Source: JAWPMT01 sp965242775 | GTDB lineage: Bacteria; Bacteroidota; Bacteroidia; Cytophagales; Cyclobacteriaceae | Direction of reading: 5' to 3' | DNA: 64,000 bases | NCBI GenBank assembly: GCA_965242775.1 | Contig: CBDETI010000005.1 | Location: forward strand, 372,001 to 436,000 | In this document: one piece after another, positions 16,951 to 25,363 of the stretch | How positions within the stretch are numbered: the stretch's first letter is position 1 | Layout of the letters: every line of letters begins with the position of its first letter | Translations under genes and position numbers: made by a program | Notes under the pieces: model-generated | What the model was told of the DNA's origin: nothing | The model's input: only the letters and a program-made list of their open reading frames with translations | The model's database searches: none

Positions 16951-18549
16951 CTACTCCTCACTCAAACTATTCAAATCCTCAGTACTATAGGTTCTAATCG
17001 ATGATTTTTCATCAGCAGTCAGATCCGTGTCCAATTCCAGTTTTGATAAAGCCTGCCGATAAAACTTCTTCGCTTGCTCATTCAAATTGTTCCGCATTGA
17101 AAAGTACGCCAGATAGTAGGTGATTTTAGCTGATCCAGGATAACTATCATAGGCCAGTTCATACAGTTTCAGTCGGTTAGCATAAGTCGCATCCTTTTTC
17201 CAGGCTAGCCAGTCTCGATATTCCACATAGAACTCCTTATTGAATGGTTGCGGATTTCCTGCCGCCTGCATCTCACGATAGACTTTTTCGATAGCATCAA
17301 TCCCTTCTTTTAAAAACCCGTCTTTGAGTACCGCTATGTTGGGTGCGCTTGGAAAAGCAGGTAAGTAAAATGTGCTGTCTATTTGGTACCTGGTGCTGAT
17401 AAATGAGTCATCGAAAAGTTCACCGGCTTGTCCTTTTATTTTTTGGTTTAGAAACCTCAGAACCAATTCATTGGCAGTCTCAAACCCTGTACTGGTTTTC
17501 TCAGCATGCTCACCGATGATATCCGGGACAAACTCATCGAACATGCCATAGTTTAGCATGGCAAACTCAGACATCTTTGGGAAGCGCGCATAGTATCGGT
17601 CGGCATATTTTAAGTGGAAAGTAAACTTGGGATCTATGGCCGGATGCGGGGAGTAAATGAAGAGAATAGGCGTTGCAATATGCTCAGGCTGATAAAAGAC
17701 CGATTTGTTCAGCAGCCTTTGCTCAAAGGAACTGGGCAGGCCTCCTTCGAGACTGATCAATGCCTTGATTTTATCATTCCTGGCTACTGCGGCTGCTCCA
17801 ACAGAGGATGAAATGGCATTGGCCATAATCACAATTTGATTCAGATCTGTATTGGGGTTTTCACTGACCTTTCCAAGAACAAACTCCAAATCATCAACAG
17901 CCACCTCTAATCCAATTGCAGATACTTCCATACCTGAAGAAAACCTGCCTTTTGGCGCAAAGGCTACCGTTATATAGCCGTGACTTGCTAAGAACTCACA
18001 AGTGATGCTTTGATAAGCTGGGCTGCTACCATTGGGGTATAGGATGACCGGATACTTGCCTTTTGCTGCTACTGCATTTCGCTGTGCATAGATATCCAGA
18101 TCAAGCAGCTGATTCAATTGTTCCGTATTCAGGGTTACTTCACTTTCCCTTTCTCGAATCTTTCTTAAATCGCGCGTTTGATTGATAAACACTTGACGCG
18201 CAAAAGCTTGTTGCGTTTCGGATACATCGAAATTCGTTTGCCGACCCATCAGGTCAACATAGTCGGCATATTTCAGCGCTTCGCCCGTCCCTGCTTCGGC
18301 AGGATACCACACATTGATCTGGTATTGGCGTCCGTTTCCGGATGTATATTCGGAAGATAAATTCCCCTGCCAGTCTGAATAAGGAACGGCATTTTTGGCG
18401 GGATCGAATGTAAATAGGGTCTGAAATCCAACCGGGTGATCACCCATGGGCAGTTGCCCCATGATGGGGACGTTGGCCATGGTTTTCCCGGTTCCATTTT
18501 GTTCACATCCTAAGACAACCAGCAGTACAAGCGTAGCAATGTATTTCAT
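16951..18549 (-). CDS. Lipoprotein with alpha/beta-hydrolase domain (PAF-acetylhydrolase/dienelactone-hydrolase-like) and helical C-terminus
   Basis: The 532-residue protein starts with a lipoprotein signal (LVLLVVLGCEQ, lipid on Cys). Residues about 60-380 follow the pattern of large secreted esterases: a YQINVWYPAE strand, KYPVILYPNGSSPAYQSITCEFLASHGYITVA (oxyanion-hole region), a strand-loop-helix IVIMANAISSSVGAAA, then LISLEGG. The nucleophile elbow reads SSSVG instead of the usual GxSxG, so the Ser is kept but the first Gly is replaced. After about residue 410 there are helices that look TPR-like. It probably acts on an ester or lipid in the periplasm, but activity should not be assumed. 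Confidence 0.65.
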   Translation of the reverse strand: MKYIATLVLLVVLGCEQNGTGKTMANVPIMGQLPMGDHPVGFQTLFTFDPAKNAVPYSDWQGNLSSEYTSGNGRQYQINVWYPAEAGTGEALKYADYVDLMGRQTNFDVSETQQAFARQVFINQTRDLRKIRERESEVTLNTEQLNQLLDLDIYAQRNAVAAKGKYPVILYPNGSSPAYQSITCEFLASHGYITVAFAPKGRFSSGMEVSAIGLEVAVDDLEFVLGKVSENPNTDLNQIVIMANAISSSVGAAAVARNDKIKALISLEGGLPSSFEQRLLNKSVFYQPEHIATPILFIYSPHPAIDPKFTFHLKYADRYYARFPKMSEFAMLNYGMFDEFVPDIIGEHAEKTSTGFETANELVLRFLNQKIKGQAGELFDDSFISTRYQIDSTFYLPAFPSAPNIAVLKDGFLKEGIDAIEKVYREMQAAGNPQPFNKEFYVEYRDWLAWKKDATYANRLKLYELAYDSYPGSAKITYYLAYFSMRNNLNEQAKKFYRQALSKLELDTDLTADEKSSIRTYSTEDLNSLSEE

Positions 18550-18669
18550 ATTACATGTAGTTATTTACCAAAAGCCGACGGACACATTCATCAGCGCTGG
18601 TCAAATTAGAGCCATGGTAAATTTTGAAGGTCTCAACGTCTGTTTTTGAAGTCTCAAAAACTGCAAATA

Positions 18670-19770
18670 CTACCTATCTGCTGATTTATAGGCCTTTGGA
18701 GTGAGCCCGGTGTATGATTTAAAAACGCGATTAAAGCTTGCTTTCGAATTGAATCCGGCATCGTAAGCCAGACTTAATATTTTCAGGTGATCGTTGGCCG
18801 GGTCTTTCAATAGCTCTTTTACTTCCTCTACCCGGTATTCATTGATGAATTGAAAAAAATTCTTTCCAAGTTCCTGGTTGATGGCATTCGAGATGACCCG
18901 TTCTGAAATAGCTGCGGACGCACTAAGATCAGAAAGCGCTAACTCCGGATTCCGGTACAGCTTACCCGCTTCAATGATCGAATGTAGTTTTTGAATCACT
19001 TTAGAGAGCTGCCCAGCGTCTGGTTCGCTGGGTTCTTCGGTGATGTTGAGCACCTGCCGGGTTTGCGCTTGTTTGAAGCCGCTAATACTTAACCAATAGA
19101 GTACCCCGGAATAAATAAGCAGAATAAACGCCCTGGGTTCGGTCCATCGCAGGGGCGCAAATTTCCCTCCGACGAGCATGCCCGCGATGACAAAGACCAA
19201 TATCAGGACGAAGGAGCCTGCAGCGACCAGTATGAACTGATTGACCCAACGAAGGTCGATTAGCTCTGTGTACGAAACATTATTCAACAAAGAGTGCTGG
19301 TAGGATTGGACAAGTCGGAAAGATAATACGAGGTAGATCATCACGGAGACTATGGCCGCAGCTTCGAACAGTTCAGCAATGTCGTGTACTAATGGCCACG
19401 TGCTGCTGTAGTAATGAAAGGCATGATAGAGGCTATGGAGATAGTTAAGAATGAGTGGCGAAAAATGCCAGAGGTCTTTCTTCCGAAATGCGTCGGGACC
19501 TTCGGTAAGTGTTTTTATATAGAAATAAAACGCTGGGCCGATCCAATAGGAAAGGGAGAATGGGAGCCATGACAGCCACTGGTAAGTATTCCAAATAGTG
19601 ATATCCAGAATAAATGGCGTAAACGTGAGGCACATGGAAATGATGGTCAGCGAAAGGAAGCGGTTCGCCTGCCTGTTTTCCCGTTTCTCAAACAGCAGAA
19701 AAACAAATACGCATCCGTTGATCACGGCGCATACGGTTATGAACTGAATTGGAGAGACATTGAATTCCAT
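18670..19770 (-). CDS. Membrane-anchored AraC-family regulator
   Basis: The 366-residue protein has seven or eight hydrophobic helices in residues 1-235 and an AraC-type double HTH in 260-366. The HTH contains LSASAAISERVISNAINQELGKNFFQFINEYRVEEVKELL and ILSLAYDAGFNSKASFNRVFKSYTGLTPKAYK. This layout is widespread in Bacteroidota and puts the sensor in the membrane. It lies 120 bases upstream of the lipoprotein hydrolase gene on the same strand and may control it. Two close relatives are encoded at 47009-48163 and 54862-55974. Confidence 0.9.
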   Translation of the reverse strand: MEFNVSPIQFITVCAVINGCVFVFLLFEKRENRQANRFLSLTIISMCLTFTPFILDITIWNTYQWLSWLPFSLSYWIGPAFYFYIKTLTEGPDAFRKKDLWHFSPLILNYLHSLYHAFHYYSSTWPLVHDIAELFEAAAIVSVMIYLVLSFRLVQSYQHSLLNNVSYTELIDLRWVNQFILVAAGSFVLILVFVIAGMLVGGKFAPLRWTEPRAFILLIYSGVLYWLSISGFKQAQTRQVLNITEEPSEPDAGQLSKVIQKLHSIIEAGKLYRNPELALSDLSASAAISERVISNAINQELGKNFFQFINEYRVEEVKELLKDPANDHLKILSLAYDAGFNSKASFNRVFKSYTGLTPKAYKSADR

Positions 19771-20265
19771 TATGGCGATTCAATATAGTGTGTAATTGGG
19801 TTTAAGTGTTGGCAATATGTTGGCGGACGGAAATGCATGTGGTTGTATCGGCCTGTGTATTAACTCGAGAGGTAAGGGGGGCTAACATGGAGTAAAAACG
19901 TGGAGCTCAGGATGGACCTATCGGCGGGGTGGCGAAATGGAGGGCTGATCTATTGCTCCGTGATGGTCTTTTGTTGCTTCGCTACGATGGGAGGTATTAC
20001 TTTAGCAGTAGGAGGGAAAGAGCCTACCGTCACTATGTTCCGACAGGTAAGAAGTGGTGAATGTGTGCCGTTTCTCGACAACATAACCTAAATACCTCTA
20101 AGTGGATGCTAGCTGTCAGGGTATTGTAGAAAGGACATGAGCAGTACTATACAACAAAAGAGAATTTTTAATTTTTTTTAAAAAATTTTCACATATTGTC
20201 CAATTTAGAAGATCTCGATCATTAAGGAGATAGAAATCAGATTTTATAAATTAAAACAAAAAGAA
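19771..20265. other. Intergenic region with no supported gene
   Basis: The stretch separates the divergent AraC and YCII genes. The first 330 bases are G/C-balanced with only poor open frames. The last 110 bases are A/T-rich and contain a run of T and A (about 20164-20190, AATTTTTTTTAAAAAATTTT) that may be a promoter upstream element for the YCII gene. No promoter motif could be assigned with confidence. Confidence 0.5.
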
Positions 20266-20625
20266 ATGAAAGATTTTATGATGATTTTCCACAGTGAGCC
20301 TAATCCTAATATGGAGCCTACTCCCGCTGAGATCGAGGCTGAGATCAAAGAATGGATGGACTGGATCGGAGGAATTGGCGCACAGGGAAAGGTAAAAAAC
20401 CCTGGGGAGGCGTTGGGTTTTGAAGGTAAAACTGTTCATTCCGACGGATCAATAACTGATGGGCCATATGCTGAGGTCAAAGAAATTGTAGGTGGTTTTA
20501 TCATCGTTTCCGCTAGTAATCTTGATGAGGCTGTTTCCTTATCGAATGGATGTCCGGCATTATCTAATGGGGGTAAAGTAGAGGTAAGGGAAATCATGCC
20601 GACAGAGGATCTTCCTAATGGTTGA
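20266..20625 (+). CDS. YCII-related (DGPF) domain protein
   Basis: The 119-residue protein has the YCII/DGPF fold. It opens with a strand MKDFMMIFHSEP, has a helix WMDWIGGIGAQGKV, the signature GSITDGPYAEVKEIVGGFIIVSASNLDEAV and a final VEVREI strand. The DGPYAE segment is the DGPF motif. Its gene overlaps the following sigma factor gene by 8 bases. In the ECF42 family a DGPF protein is the constant genomic partner of the sigma factor, which fits here. Its biochemical activity is not established. Confidence 0.92.
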   Translation: MKDFMMIFHSEPNPNMEPTPAEIEAEIKEWMDWIGGIGAQGKVKNPGEALGFEGKTVHSDGSITDGPYAEVKEIVGGFIIVSASNLDEAVSLSNGCPALSNGGKVEVREIMPTEDLPNG

Positions 20626-21847
20626 CAATCAGAAGCTTTCTGAGATTTTTAAAACTGAGTACAGTAATTTGATAGCTGTACTCAGTAACTATTATGGAGT
20701 CAATGATCTTCAACTAGCGGAAGACCTAGTCTCAGAAACCTTTGTCAGAGCCATGAGATCTTGGTCTCACAAAGGAATACCTCAATATCCAAGAGCCTGG
20801 CTAAGGAAAGTTGCTCAGAACCTTTATTTGGAGGGAGTTCGTCGGCAGAAAACGTTTGATGATAGAATTAGTAAGGATCTGCACGAAGCTCATGAAGCGT
20901 TTGATACCATTGAGATTACAGAAAAACTTATTGAAGATAGCCAGCTCAGAATGATTTTTGTGCTCTGTGATCCTCGACTTAATCGTGAGTCTCAATTATG
21001 TATCACACTTCGCATTCTCTGTGGCTTTAGCACAGAAGAGATATCGAAAGCTTTGATCTCAAACAAAGAATCGGTCAACAAAAAACTATATAGGGCCAAA
21101 AAAGTGCTTAAAAGTCAATTGAGCTTACAGGATGAGTTGACTAAAGAAGATTATCATGAGAGGCTTGATAATGTGTTAAGAGTGATTTATTTACTTTTTA
21201 ATGAAGGCTACTACAGTAGTACAATTGAAGAAGAGATTCGACATGATTTATGCTGGGAGGCGATGCGTTTAGGTGTGTTCTTATCCAACCAACAGCACTT
21301 TCAGGTAGCTCATGTTCAGGCGCTTGTTTCTTTAATGTGTTTTCATGCCTCAAGGTTCAAAGCAAGACTGTCTAGTGAATCTGGAAATCTCTTATACGAT
21401 GAACAAGACAAGTCATTATGGGATCAGGCGCTTATCAAAAAAGGACTGGAATATCTAAACAATGCATCTAGAGATGAGCAAGTTTCCAAATATCATGTAG
21501 AGGCAACAATTGCCTTTTGGCATACCCGGGAAGATGAAGGAAAATGGGAGCAGATTCTAATGCTGTACAATAAGCTCCTGACCATAGAATATTCACCGAT
21601 CATAGCTATGAATCGTTCCTATGCCTTAGCCAAAGCCCAATCACCTCACTTGGCTATTGAGGCAACTCTAAAGCTAGATTTAGCCGGTAATGTTCATTAT
21701 TGCTGTTTAATGGCCGAATTGTACAAAATGGCTGACGACTCTCAGCAAGAGGTATTGTACCTCAACAAAGCTTTAAAATTGGCAAAGAAAGAAAATCAAA
21801 AGACCTTGATTCAGCGGAAGCTAGAGAAGGCTTTGCTGGGTATGTAG
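20618..21847 (+). CDS. ECF42-type RNA polymerase sigma factor with C-terminal TPR-like domain
   Basis: The 409-residue protein has sigma-70 region 2 at about 10-80 (LAEDLVSETFVRAMRSW...PRAWLRKVAQNLY) and region 4 at about 120-175 (ITLRILCGFSTEEISKALISNKESVNKKLYRAKKVL). A long helical C-terminal extension (about 185-405), with NEGYY near its start and TPR-like pairs later, replaces the anti-sigma control found in other ECF groups. This domain order plus the overlapping DGPF gene is diagnostic of ECF42, in which the C-terminal domain is needed for activity. There is no anti-sigma gene nearby. Confidence 0.9.
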   Translation: MVDNQKLSEIFKTEYSNLIAVLSNYYGVNDLQLAEDLVSETFVRAMRSWSHKGIPQYPRAWLRKVAQNLYLEGVRRQKTFDDRISKDLHEAHEAFDTIEITEKLIEDSQLRMIFVLCDPRLNRESQLCITLRILCGFSTEEISKALISNKESVNKKLYRAKKVLKSQLSLQDELTKEDYHERLDNVLRVIYLLFNEGYYSSTIEEEIRHDLCWEAMRLGVFLSNQQHFQVAHVQALVSLMCFHASRFKARLSSESGNLLYDEQDKSLWDQALIKKGLEYLNNASRDEQVSKYHVEATIAFWHTREDEGKWEQILMLYNKLLTIEYSPIIAMNRSYALAKAQSPHLAIEATLKLDLAGNVHYCCLMAELYKMADDSQQEVLYLNKALKLAKKENQKTLIQRKLEKALLGM

Positions 21848-22442
21848 TTATGTGATTATGAGGCGCGTAAGGGGTCACTTGTAGAATCATAGGAATCTTG
21901 TTGTCGAGCAAATCCATATTTACACATAATAGCTGGCCGCCCGCATCATTATATAATCTAAGCTGACAGATAATCGCCAAACAGCGCAGTAGTCTACGCG
22001 ACCCGGTAATAAATAACAGCTTTGTTATATAACGCTCTGCGCTATGTTAAGTAAGCTTCGGAGGTTCATGAAGGCCTCAACCCTTTGTCCCAAAGGCCAA
22101 GCGAACTGGGGTAGGAGAAGGGGGCAAGTTGTCTAAAGGTGAAAATCCTCATAGGTATTAGCAGTAAAGGAAATTTAGGAAGCTCGGATTATTTGATCTT
22201 GAATTCGGTTTAAGAAATCGAAAGTGTATCTAAGGTCTTCAAGAAATTCTTCATGGTCTGGAAACTTTGTGGACTCATTGATCTAGTAGCACATCATAAT
22301 ATTCCTAGTCCCCTGTGAAGTCTTTGCACAACTATGTAGCTAATGAAATCATCATTTCAGAAGTAAGTCTGATGGTTTCGATTTTTTCAGTTTTCATAGA
22401 ACAATCTATTTCTGTTAAATTCTCAGATACTTCTGAAATAAA
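21848..22442. other. Intergenic region: left island boundary and flanking DNA
   Basis: The first 200 bases hold the boundary repeat described separately (21908-22058). The remaining 380 bases show no gene I can support. A minus-strand frame ending at 22332 reads SEVSENLTEIDCSMKTEKIETIRLTSEMM and could be the remnant of a coding region, but its upstream part overlaps the operators and the HTH gene. Confidence 0.45.
21908..22058. repeat. Left island boundary repeat (attC-like architecture)
   Basis: The 42 bases at 21945-21986 match 44820-44861 with one difference. The 25 bases at 22008-22032 (including AGCTTTGTTATATAA) match 44874-44898 exactly. Both copies then carry TATGTTAAGTA (22043-22053 and 44906-44916). 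TTATATAA occurs on both sides of the unit, and the outer end GCTATGTTAAGT partly pairs with ACACATAATAGC near 21923. GCAAATCCATA (21908-21918) recurs at two other boundaries. Confidence 0.8.
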
Positions 22443-22533
22443 ATTCCGATTTGTAGATAATAATTTCCGATTACCAGAACAATAATGTCGATAATCTGAT
22501 ATAATTCCTAACGTGTTTATTGAAAATCGGAAT
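22443..22533. promoter_or_regulatory. Three ATTCCGATT-type sites upstream of the small HTH gene
   Basis: ATTCCGATT lies at 22443-22451, TTTCCGATT at 22464-22472 (21 bp on, two helical turns) and the exact inverted form AATCGGAAT at 22525-22533. They sit in front of the HTH gene of the vsr/dcm module and are good candidates for binding sites of that regulator. Their position also argues that the HTH protein starts at ATG 22579 and not at the upstream GTG 22513. Confidence 0.5.
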
Positions 22534-22578
22534 ATTCTTCCCGAGAAGATATCTTTATTTCCCAAAAAACAGATAAAT

Positions 22579-22800
22579 ATGACTGAATTGGGGTTGTTTT
22601 TATCGAGAAAATCGGTCAATAGATCTGACGTTTCCAGGAAGACAGGAATTAGCAAGACTAGGCTTAGTGAGCTTGCAAATAATGTAAACACCAAGTTAAG
22701 AGTTGATGAGCTTTACCTAATAGCATTAGCAATAGATGTTGAGCCGTGCGAGGTTTTTACAGAAATTTGCAAGGGCCTAACACTACAAACCAAGATATAG
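22579..22800 (+). CDS. Small XRE-type HTH protein, probable controller of the vsr-dcm module
   Basis: From ATG 22579 the product has 73 residues and is almost entirely a Cro/CI-like HTH: MTELGLFLSRKSVNRSDVSRKTG, then SKTRLSELANNV and a helix DELYLIALAIDVEPCEVFTEI. An in-frame GTG at 22513 would add 22 residues with no recognisable content. The gene ends 18 bases before vsr in the same direction. Small HTH proteins in this position control expression of restriction-modification genes, and the repeated ATTCCGATT sites upstream fit autoregulation. Confidence 0.8.
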   Translation: MTELGLFLSRKSVNRSDVSRKTGISKTRLSELANNVNTKLRVDELYLIALAIDVEPCEVFTEICKGLTLQTKI

Positions 22801-22818
22801 CAACTCGGAGTTACGACT

Positions 22819-23244
22819 ATGACCGACGTTCACGAACCGCAAGTCCGCTCCTTTAACATGAGTAAAATACGGGCTAAGAATACTAAGCCCGAGATATTAG
22901 TCCGGAAATTTCTTCACGCCAAAGGACTAAGGTTTAAGCTCCATGATAAATCATTACCTGGCAGTCCCGATATCGTATTGCCAAAGTACAAAACCGTGAT
23001 TCAGGTGAACGGCTGTTTTTGGCACGGACATAGCGGTTGTAAGTACTTCGTTATTCCGAAAACAAGAACAGACTGGTGGAAAGCAAAGATCAATAAGACA
23101 ATTTCAAACGACTTCAAGAATAAATCTGAACTTGAAAATCTAGGTTGGTTTGTACTGAATATTTGGGAATGCGAATTAAAGAATAACAGAAAAGAAGAAA
23201 CATTAGAAAAGGTCCTCTCAGCTGTAAACGAACAACCCAAATGA
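22819..23244 (+). CDS. vsr: Very short patch repair endonuclease (Vsr)
   Basis: The 141-residue protein matches Vsr over its whole length. It has the N-terminal RSFNMSKIRAKNTKPE region, LPGSPDIVLPKYK with the catalytic Asp at residue 51 (the same number as in E. coli Vsr), VNGCFWHGHSGCKYF with the zinc-site cysteines and histidines, and a final LGWFVLNIWECEL. Vsr nicks next to T:G mismatches made when 5-methylcytosine is deaminated. It overlaps dcm by 4 bases (ATGA), so the two are translated together. In loci with GHKL ATPases, Vsr-like proteins have also been proposed as the restriction nuclease. Confidence 0.95.
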   Translation: MTDVHEPQVRSFNMSKIRAKNTKPEILVRKFLHAKGLRFKLHDKSLPGSPDIVLPKYKTVIQVNGCFWHGHSGCKYFVIPKTRTDWWKAKINKTISNDFKNKSELENLGWFVLNIWECELKNNRKEETLEKVLSAVNEQPK

Positions 23245-24884
23245 AAATCCCTATCATTGATCTATTTGCAGGTCCGGGGGGATTGGGGGAGGGGTTTTCC
23301 TCTCTAACAGACCAAAAAGGAGAAAGGGTTTTTGATATTAAGTTATCTATTGAAAAAGACACTCATGCCCATGAGACACTGCGATTAAGAAGCTTTTTCA
23401 GAAAATTCCCTATTGGTGAGGCTCCGGAAGCTTATTACGAAATTCTAAAATCAAAGACATGGGAGAAGAGGAAAAAGTTAATCGATGATCTCCAAAATAA
23501 GTTCAAGGAGCAATGGAATGATGCAAACAGGGAAGCATGGTGCATTGAACTTCCTTTTCCAGAAGAGTTTGATGAAAATGGAAAGAAAAAGGGGGGATAC
23601 ACGCCAGAAGAAATTGTGGAACGAAATGACCTTATAGATAAGAAAATTCAAGAGCAATTAAACGACCAAACCGAGTTTGTACTTATTGGTGGACCTCCTT
23701 GTCAAGCATACTCATTAGCTGGAAGGTCAAGGAATCAATGGAGCGGTGGCTTGGATAAAAATGATCACCGAGTCGATTTATACAAGCAATACCTACGAAT
23801 CATTGCGAAACACCAGCCATCAGTCTTTGTAATGGAAAATGTTAAAGGCCTATTGTCTGCAAAAGTTGAAGGTGAGAAAATCTTCCCATGGATTCTGAGA
23901 GATTTGAAGGAACCTGGTTCTGTTTTTCCTGAATACAAATCCGCTCGATATAAAGTATATTCATTAAGTACGCCCCCTAGGAGCTGCGACGACAATGGTT
24001 ATCCAGAGTATTCATCTCTGAACGACTATCTTATTGAAGCTGAAGATTTCGGAATCCCACAAACTAGGCATAGAGTCATTCTTCTAGGAGTAAGGGAAGA
24101 TATCAAAATTTGTCCTTTGCAGTTGAAACAAGTAGAATCGGTTTCAATTGCAGATACCATAGATGATCTTCCCAGGATAAGAAGCGGAATCAGTAAGAAA
24201 TTTCTGTACTCCGAAACTTTTCTTGAAAATGGTGAAGAAAAAGTTAAAAGATATTACTCTCAACTGAAGGACTCTCATGAAGCTTGGACAGAGGCTGTTT
24301 TAAACTTTAGGAATGAAATTAATAGCTGGGATGGGTTTCATTTCCAAGATCCCCAGAACCAAACCTATAATACCGGAGCCGAATATATTGAATACGATTC
24401 ACCACAAAGGTCCAATCCACTATATGCATGGTATCAAGACAGTAGAATTGATGGTGTACTGAATCATATTTCTCGTAGCCATCTTTATCAGGATCTATTC
24501 CGATATCAATTTCTGGCTATATATTCATTCATACACGATAGGTTTCCAAGACTTGTTGAATTTAAGGATTATCACCCTGATCTGATACCCAGTCATAGAA
24601 ATGTTGATTCTGGTAAGTTTATGGACAGGTTTCGTGTACAATTAAGAAATGATCCAGCAACTACAATTACGAGTCATATTTCAAAAGACGGGCATTATTT
24701 CATACACTATGACCCGTCGCAATGCCGCTCATTAACCGTCAGAGAAGGGGCCAGAATTCAAACGTTTCCAGATAACTATCTTTTTTGTGGGTCTAGAACC
24801 AAACAGTACCATCAAGTAGGAAATGCAGTGCCTCCATATCTAGCATATCAAATTTCAGAGATAGTTAGCAGCCTTTTTTTGTAA
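23241..24884 (+). CDS. dcm: DNA (cytosine-5) methyltransferase
   Basis: The 547-residue enzyme has the C5-methyltransferase motifs in order. Motif I is DLFAGPGGLGEGF near the N-terminus, motif IV is GGPPCQAYSLAG with catalytic Cys154, motif VI is VFVMENVKGLL, motif VIII is FGIPQTRHRVILLG, and motifs IX-X are RLTVREGARIQTFP-like and QVGNAVPP. About 50 residues between motifs I and IV, and the segment after motif VIII, are longer than in small enzymes, which is where the target recognition domain lies. It methylates cytosine in an unknown target. It overlaps vsr and precedes the GHKL ATPase genes. Confidence 0.96.
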   Translation: MKIPIIDLFAGPGGLGEGFSSLTDQKGERVFDIKLSIEKDTHAHETLRLRSFFRKFPIGEAPEAYYEILKSKTWEKRKKLIDDLQNKFKEQWNDANREAWCIELPFPEEFDENGKKKGGYTPEEIVERNDLIDKKIQEQLNDQTEFVLIGGPPCQAYSLAGRSRNQWSGGLDKNDHRVDLYKQYLRIIAKHQPSVFVMENVKGLLSAKVEGEKIFPWILRDLKEPGSVFPEYKSARYKVYSLSTPPRSCDDNGYPEYSSLNDYLIEAEDFGIPQTRHRVILLGVREDIKICPLQLKQVESVSIADTIDDLPRIRSGISKKFLYSETFLENGEEKVKRYYSQLKDSHEAWTEAVLNFRNEINSWDGFHFQDPQNQTYNTGAEYIEYDSPQRSNPLYAWYQDSRIDGVLNHISRSHLYQDLFRYQFLAIYSFIHDRFPRLVEFKDYHPDLIPSHRNVDSGKFMDRFRVQLRNDPATTITSHISKDGHYFIHYDPSQCRSLTVREGARIQTFPDNYLFCGSRTKQYHQVGNAVPPYLAYQISEIVSSLFL

Positions 24885-24900
24885 TACAAAGTTCAATTAT

Positions 24901-24951
24901 TTACTATATATTGATTTTGTAGTTAGTAAATAGTAACATGTAATACATTTG
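24901..24951 (+). promoter_or_regulatory. Inverted repeat and TAnnTTTG promoter element before the small-gene/ATPase operon
   Basis: TACATTTG at 24944-24951 fits the Bacteroidota -7 consensus TAnnTTTG and lies 38 bases before the next ATG. TTACTAT (24901-24907) and ATAGTAA (24930-24936) form a perfect 7-bp inverted repeat just upstream. The gap after dcm may therefore be a second promoter with an operator, allowing the ATPase genes to be expressed separately from the methylase. Confidence 0.45.
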
Positions 24952-24989
24952 TATCGTACTATTTAATGATGAGACAGTATTTTTGATTT

Positions 24990-25214
24990 ATGGAAACCAA
25001 AAGATCTAGATTTGAGAAGGTAGCGAGTAAGAGAGTTCAATATATTATTGACAAACTTGAACTTCTAGCCAATTGCTCGAATAGAAATAACTATGAATAC
25101 AATGAAGATGATGTCAAAAAGATGTTTGCTGTTATCCGAGACCAAGTGAAAATGGCGGAATCCAAGTTCAATGAGGAAATAAATAAGAAAACTAAGAAGG
25201 CATTTAAATTCTAA
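24990..25214 (+). CDS. Small helical protein of the vsr-dcm-ATPase module
   Basis: The 74-residue, highly charged protein is predicted all-helical from its heptad-like pattern (VQYIIDKLELLANCSN, then EDDVKKMFAVIRDQVKMAESKF). It has no motif I can name. It lies 105 bases after dcm and a few bases before another very small gene, in the same direction. Its size, charge and position suggest a DNA- or protein-binding accessory of the restriction system, which is inference. Confidence 0.7.
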   Translation: METKRSRFEKVASKRVQYIIDKLELLANCSNRNNYEYNEDDVKKMFAVIRDQVKMAESKFNEEINKKTKKAFKF

Positions 25215-25219
25215 TAATA

Positions 25220-25363
25220 ATGAATAATAAACCACCCAAGAAAATAGAAGTAAAAAACAAGTTTGAATCGGAATTTTCTGAATTAACTTTAAAACAACTG
25301 TTTTATGTAAGAAAGAATTTAAAATTGAAAAAAGCAGAAGGCTCATATGATGAGAGAGTTTGA
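25220..25363 (+). CDS. Very small gene (47 residues) overlapping the start of the ATPase gene
   Basis: ATG 25220 opens a 47-codon frame that ends at TGA 25361-25363, 17 bases inside the ATPase gene. The product begins MNNKPPKKIEVKNKFESE, continues with a helix FSELTLKQLFYVRKNLKLKK and is basic overall. The start is 6 bases after the preceding stop. The tight spacing and the terminal overlap are typical of translationally coupled genes, and the helix is amphipathic, so I think it is real, though such a short frame could be chance. Confidence 0.55.
   Translation: MNNKPPKKIEVKNKFESEFSELTLKQLFYVRKNLKLKKAEGSYDERV

Noticed and set aside
19900..20091. A 63-codon plus-strand frame in the gap before the YCII gene
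   Set aside because: It has no domain, no clear start context and a composition unlike its neighbours. It is probably chance.
22332..22694. A 120-codon minus-strand frame upstream of vsr
   Set aside because: It overlaps the better supported HTH gene and the ATTCCGATT sites. Only its last 40 residues look protein-like, so it is at best a remnant.
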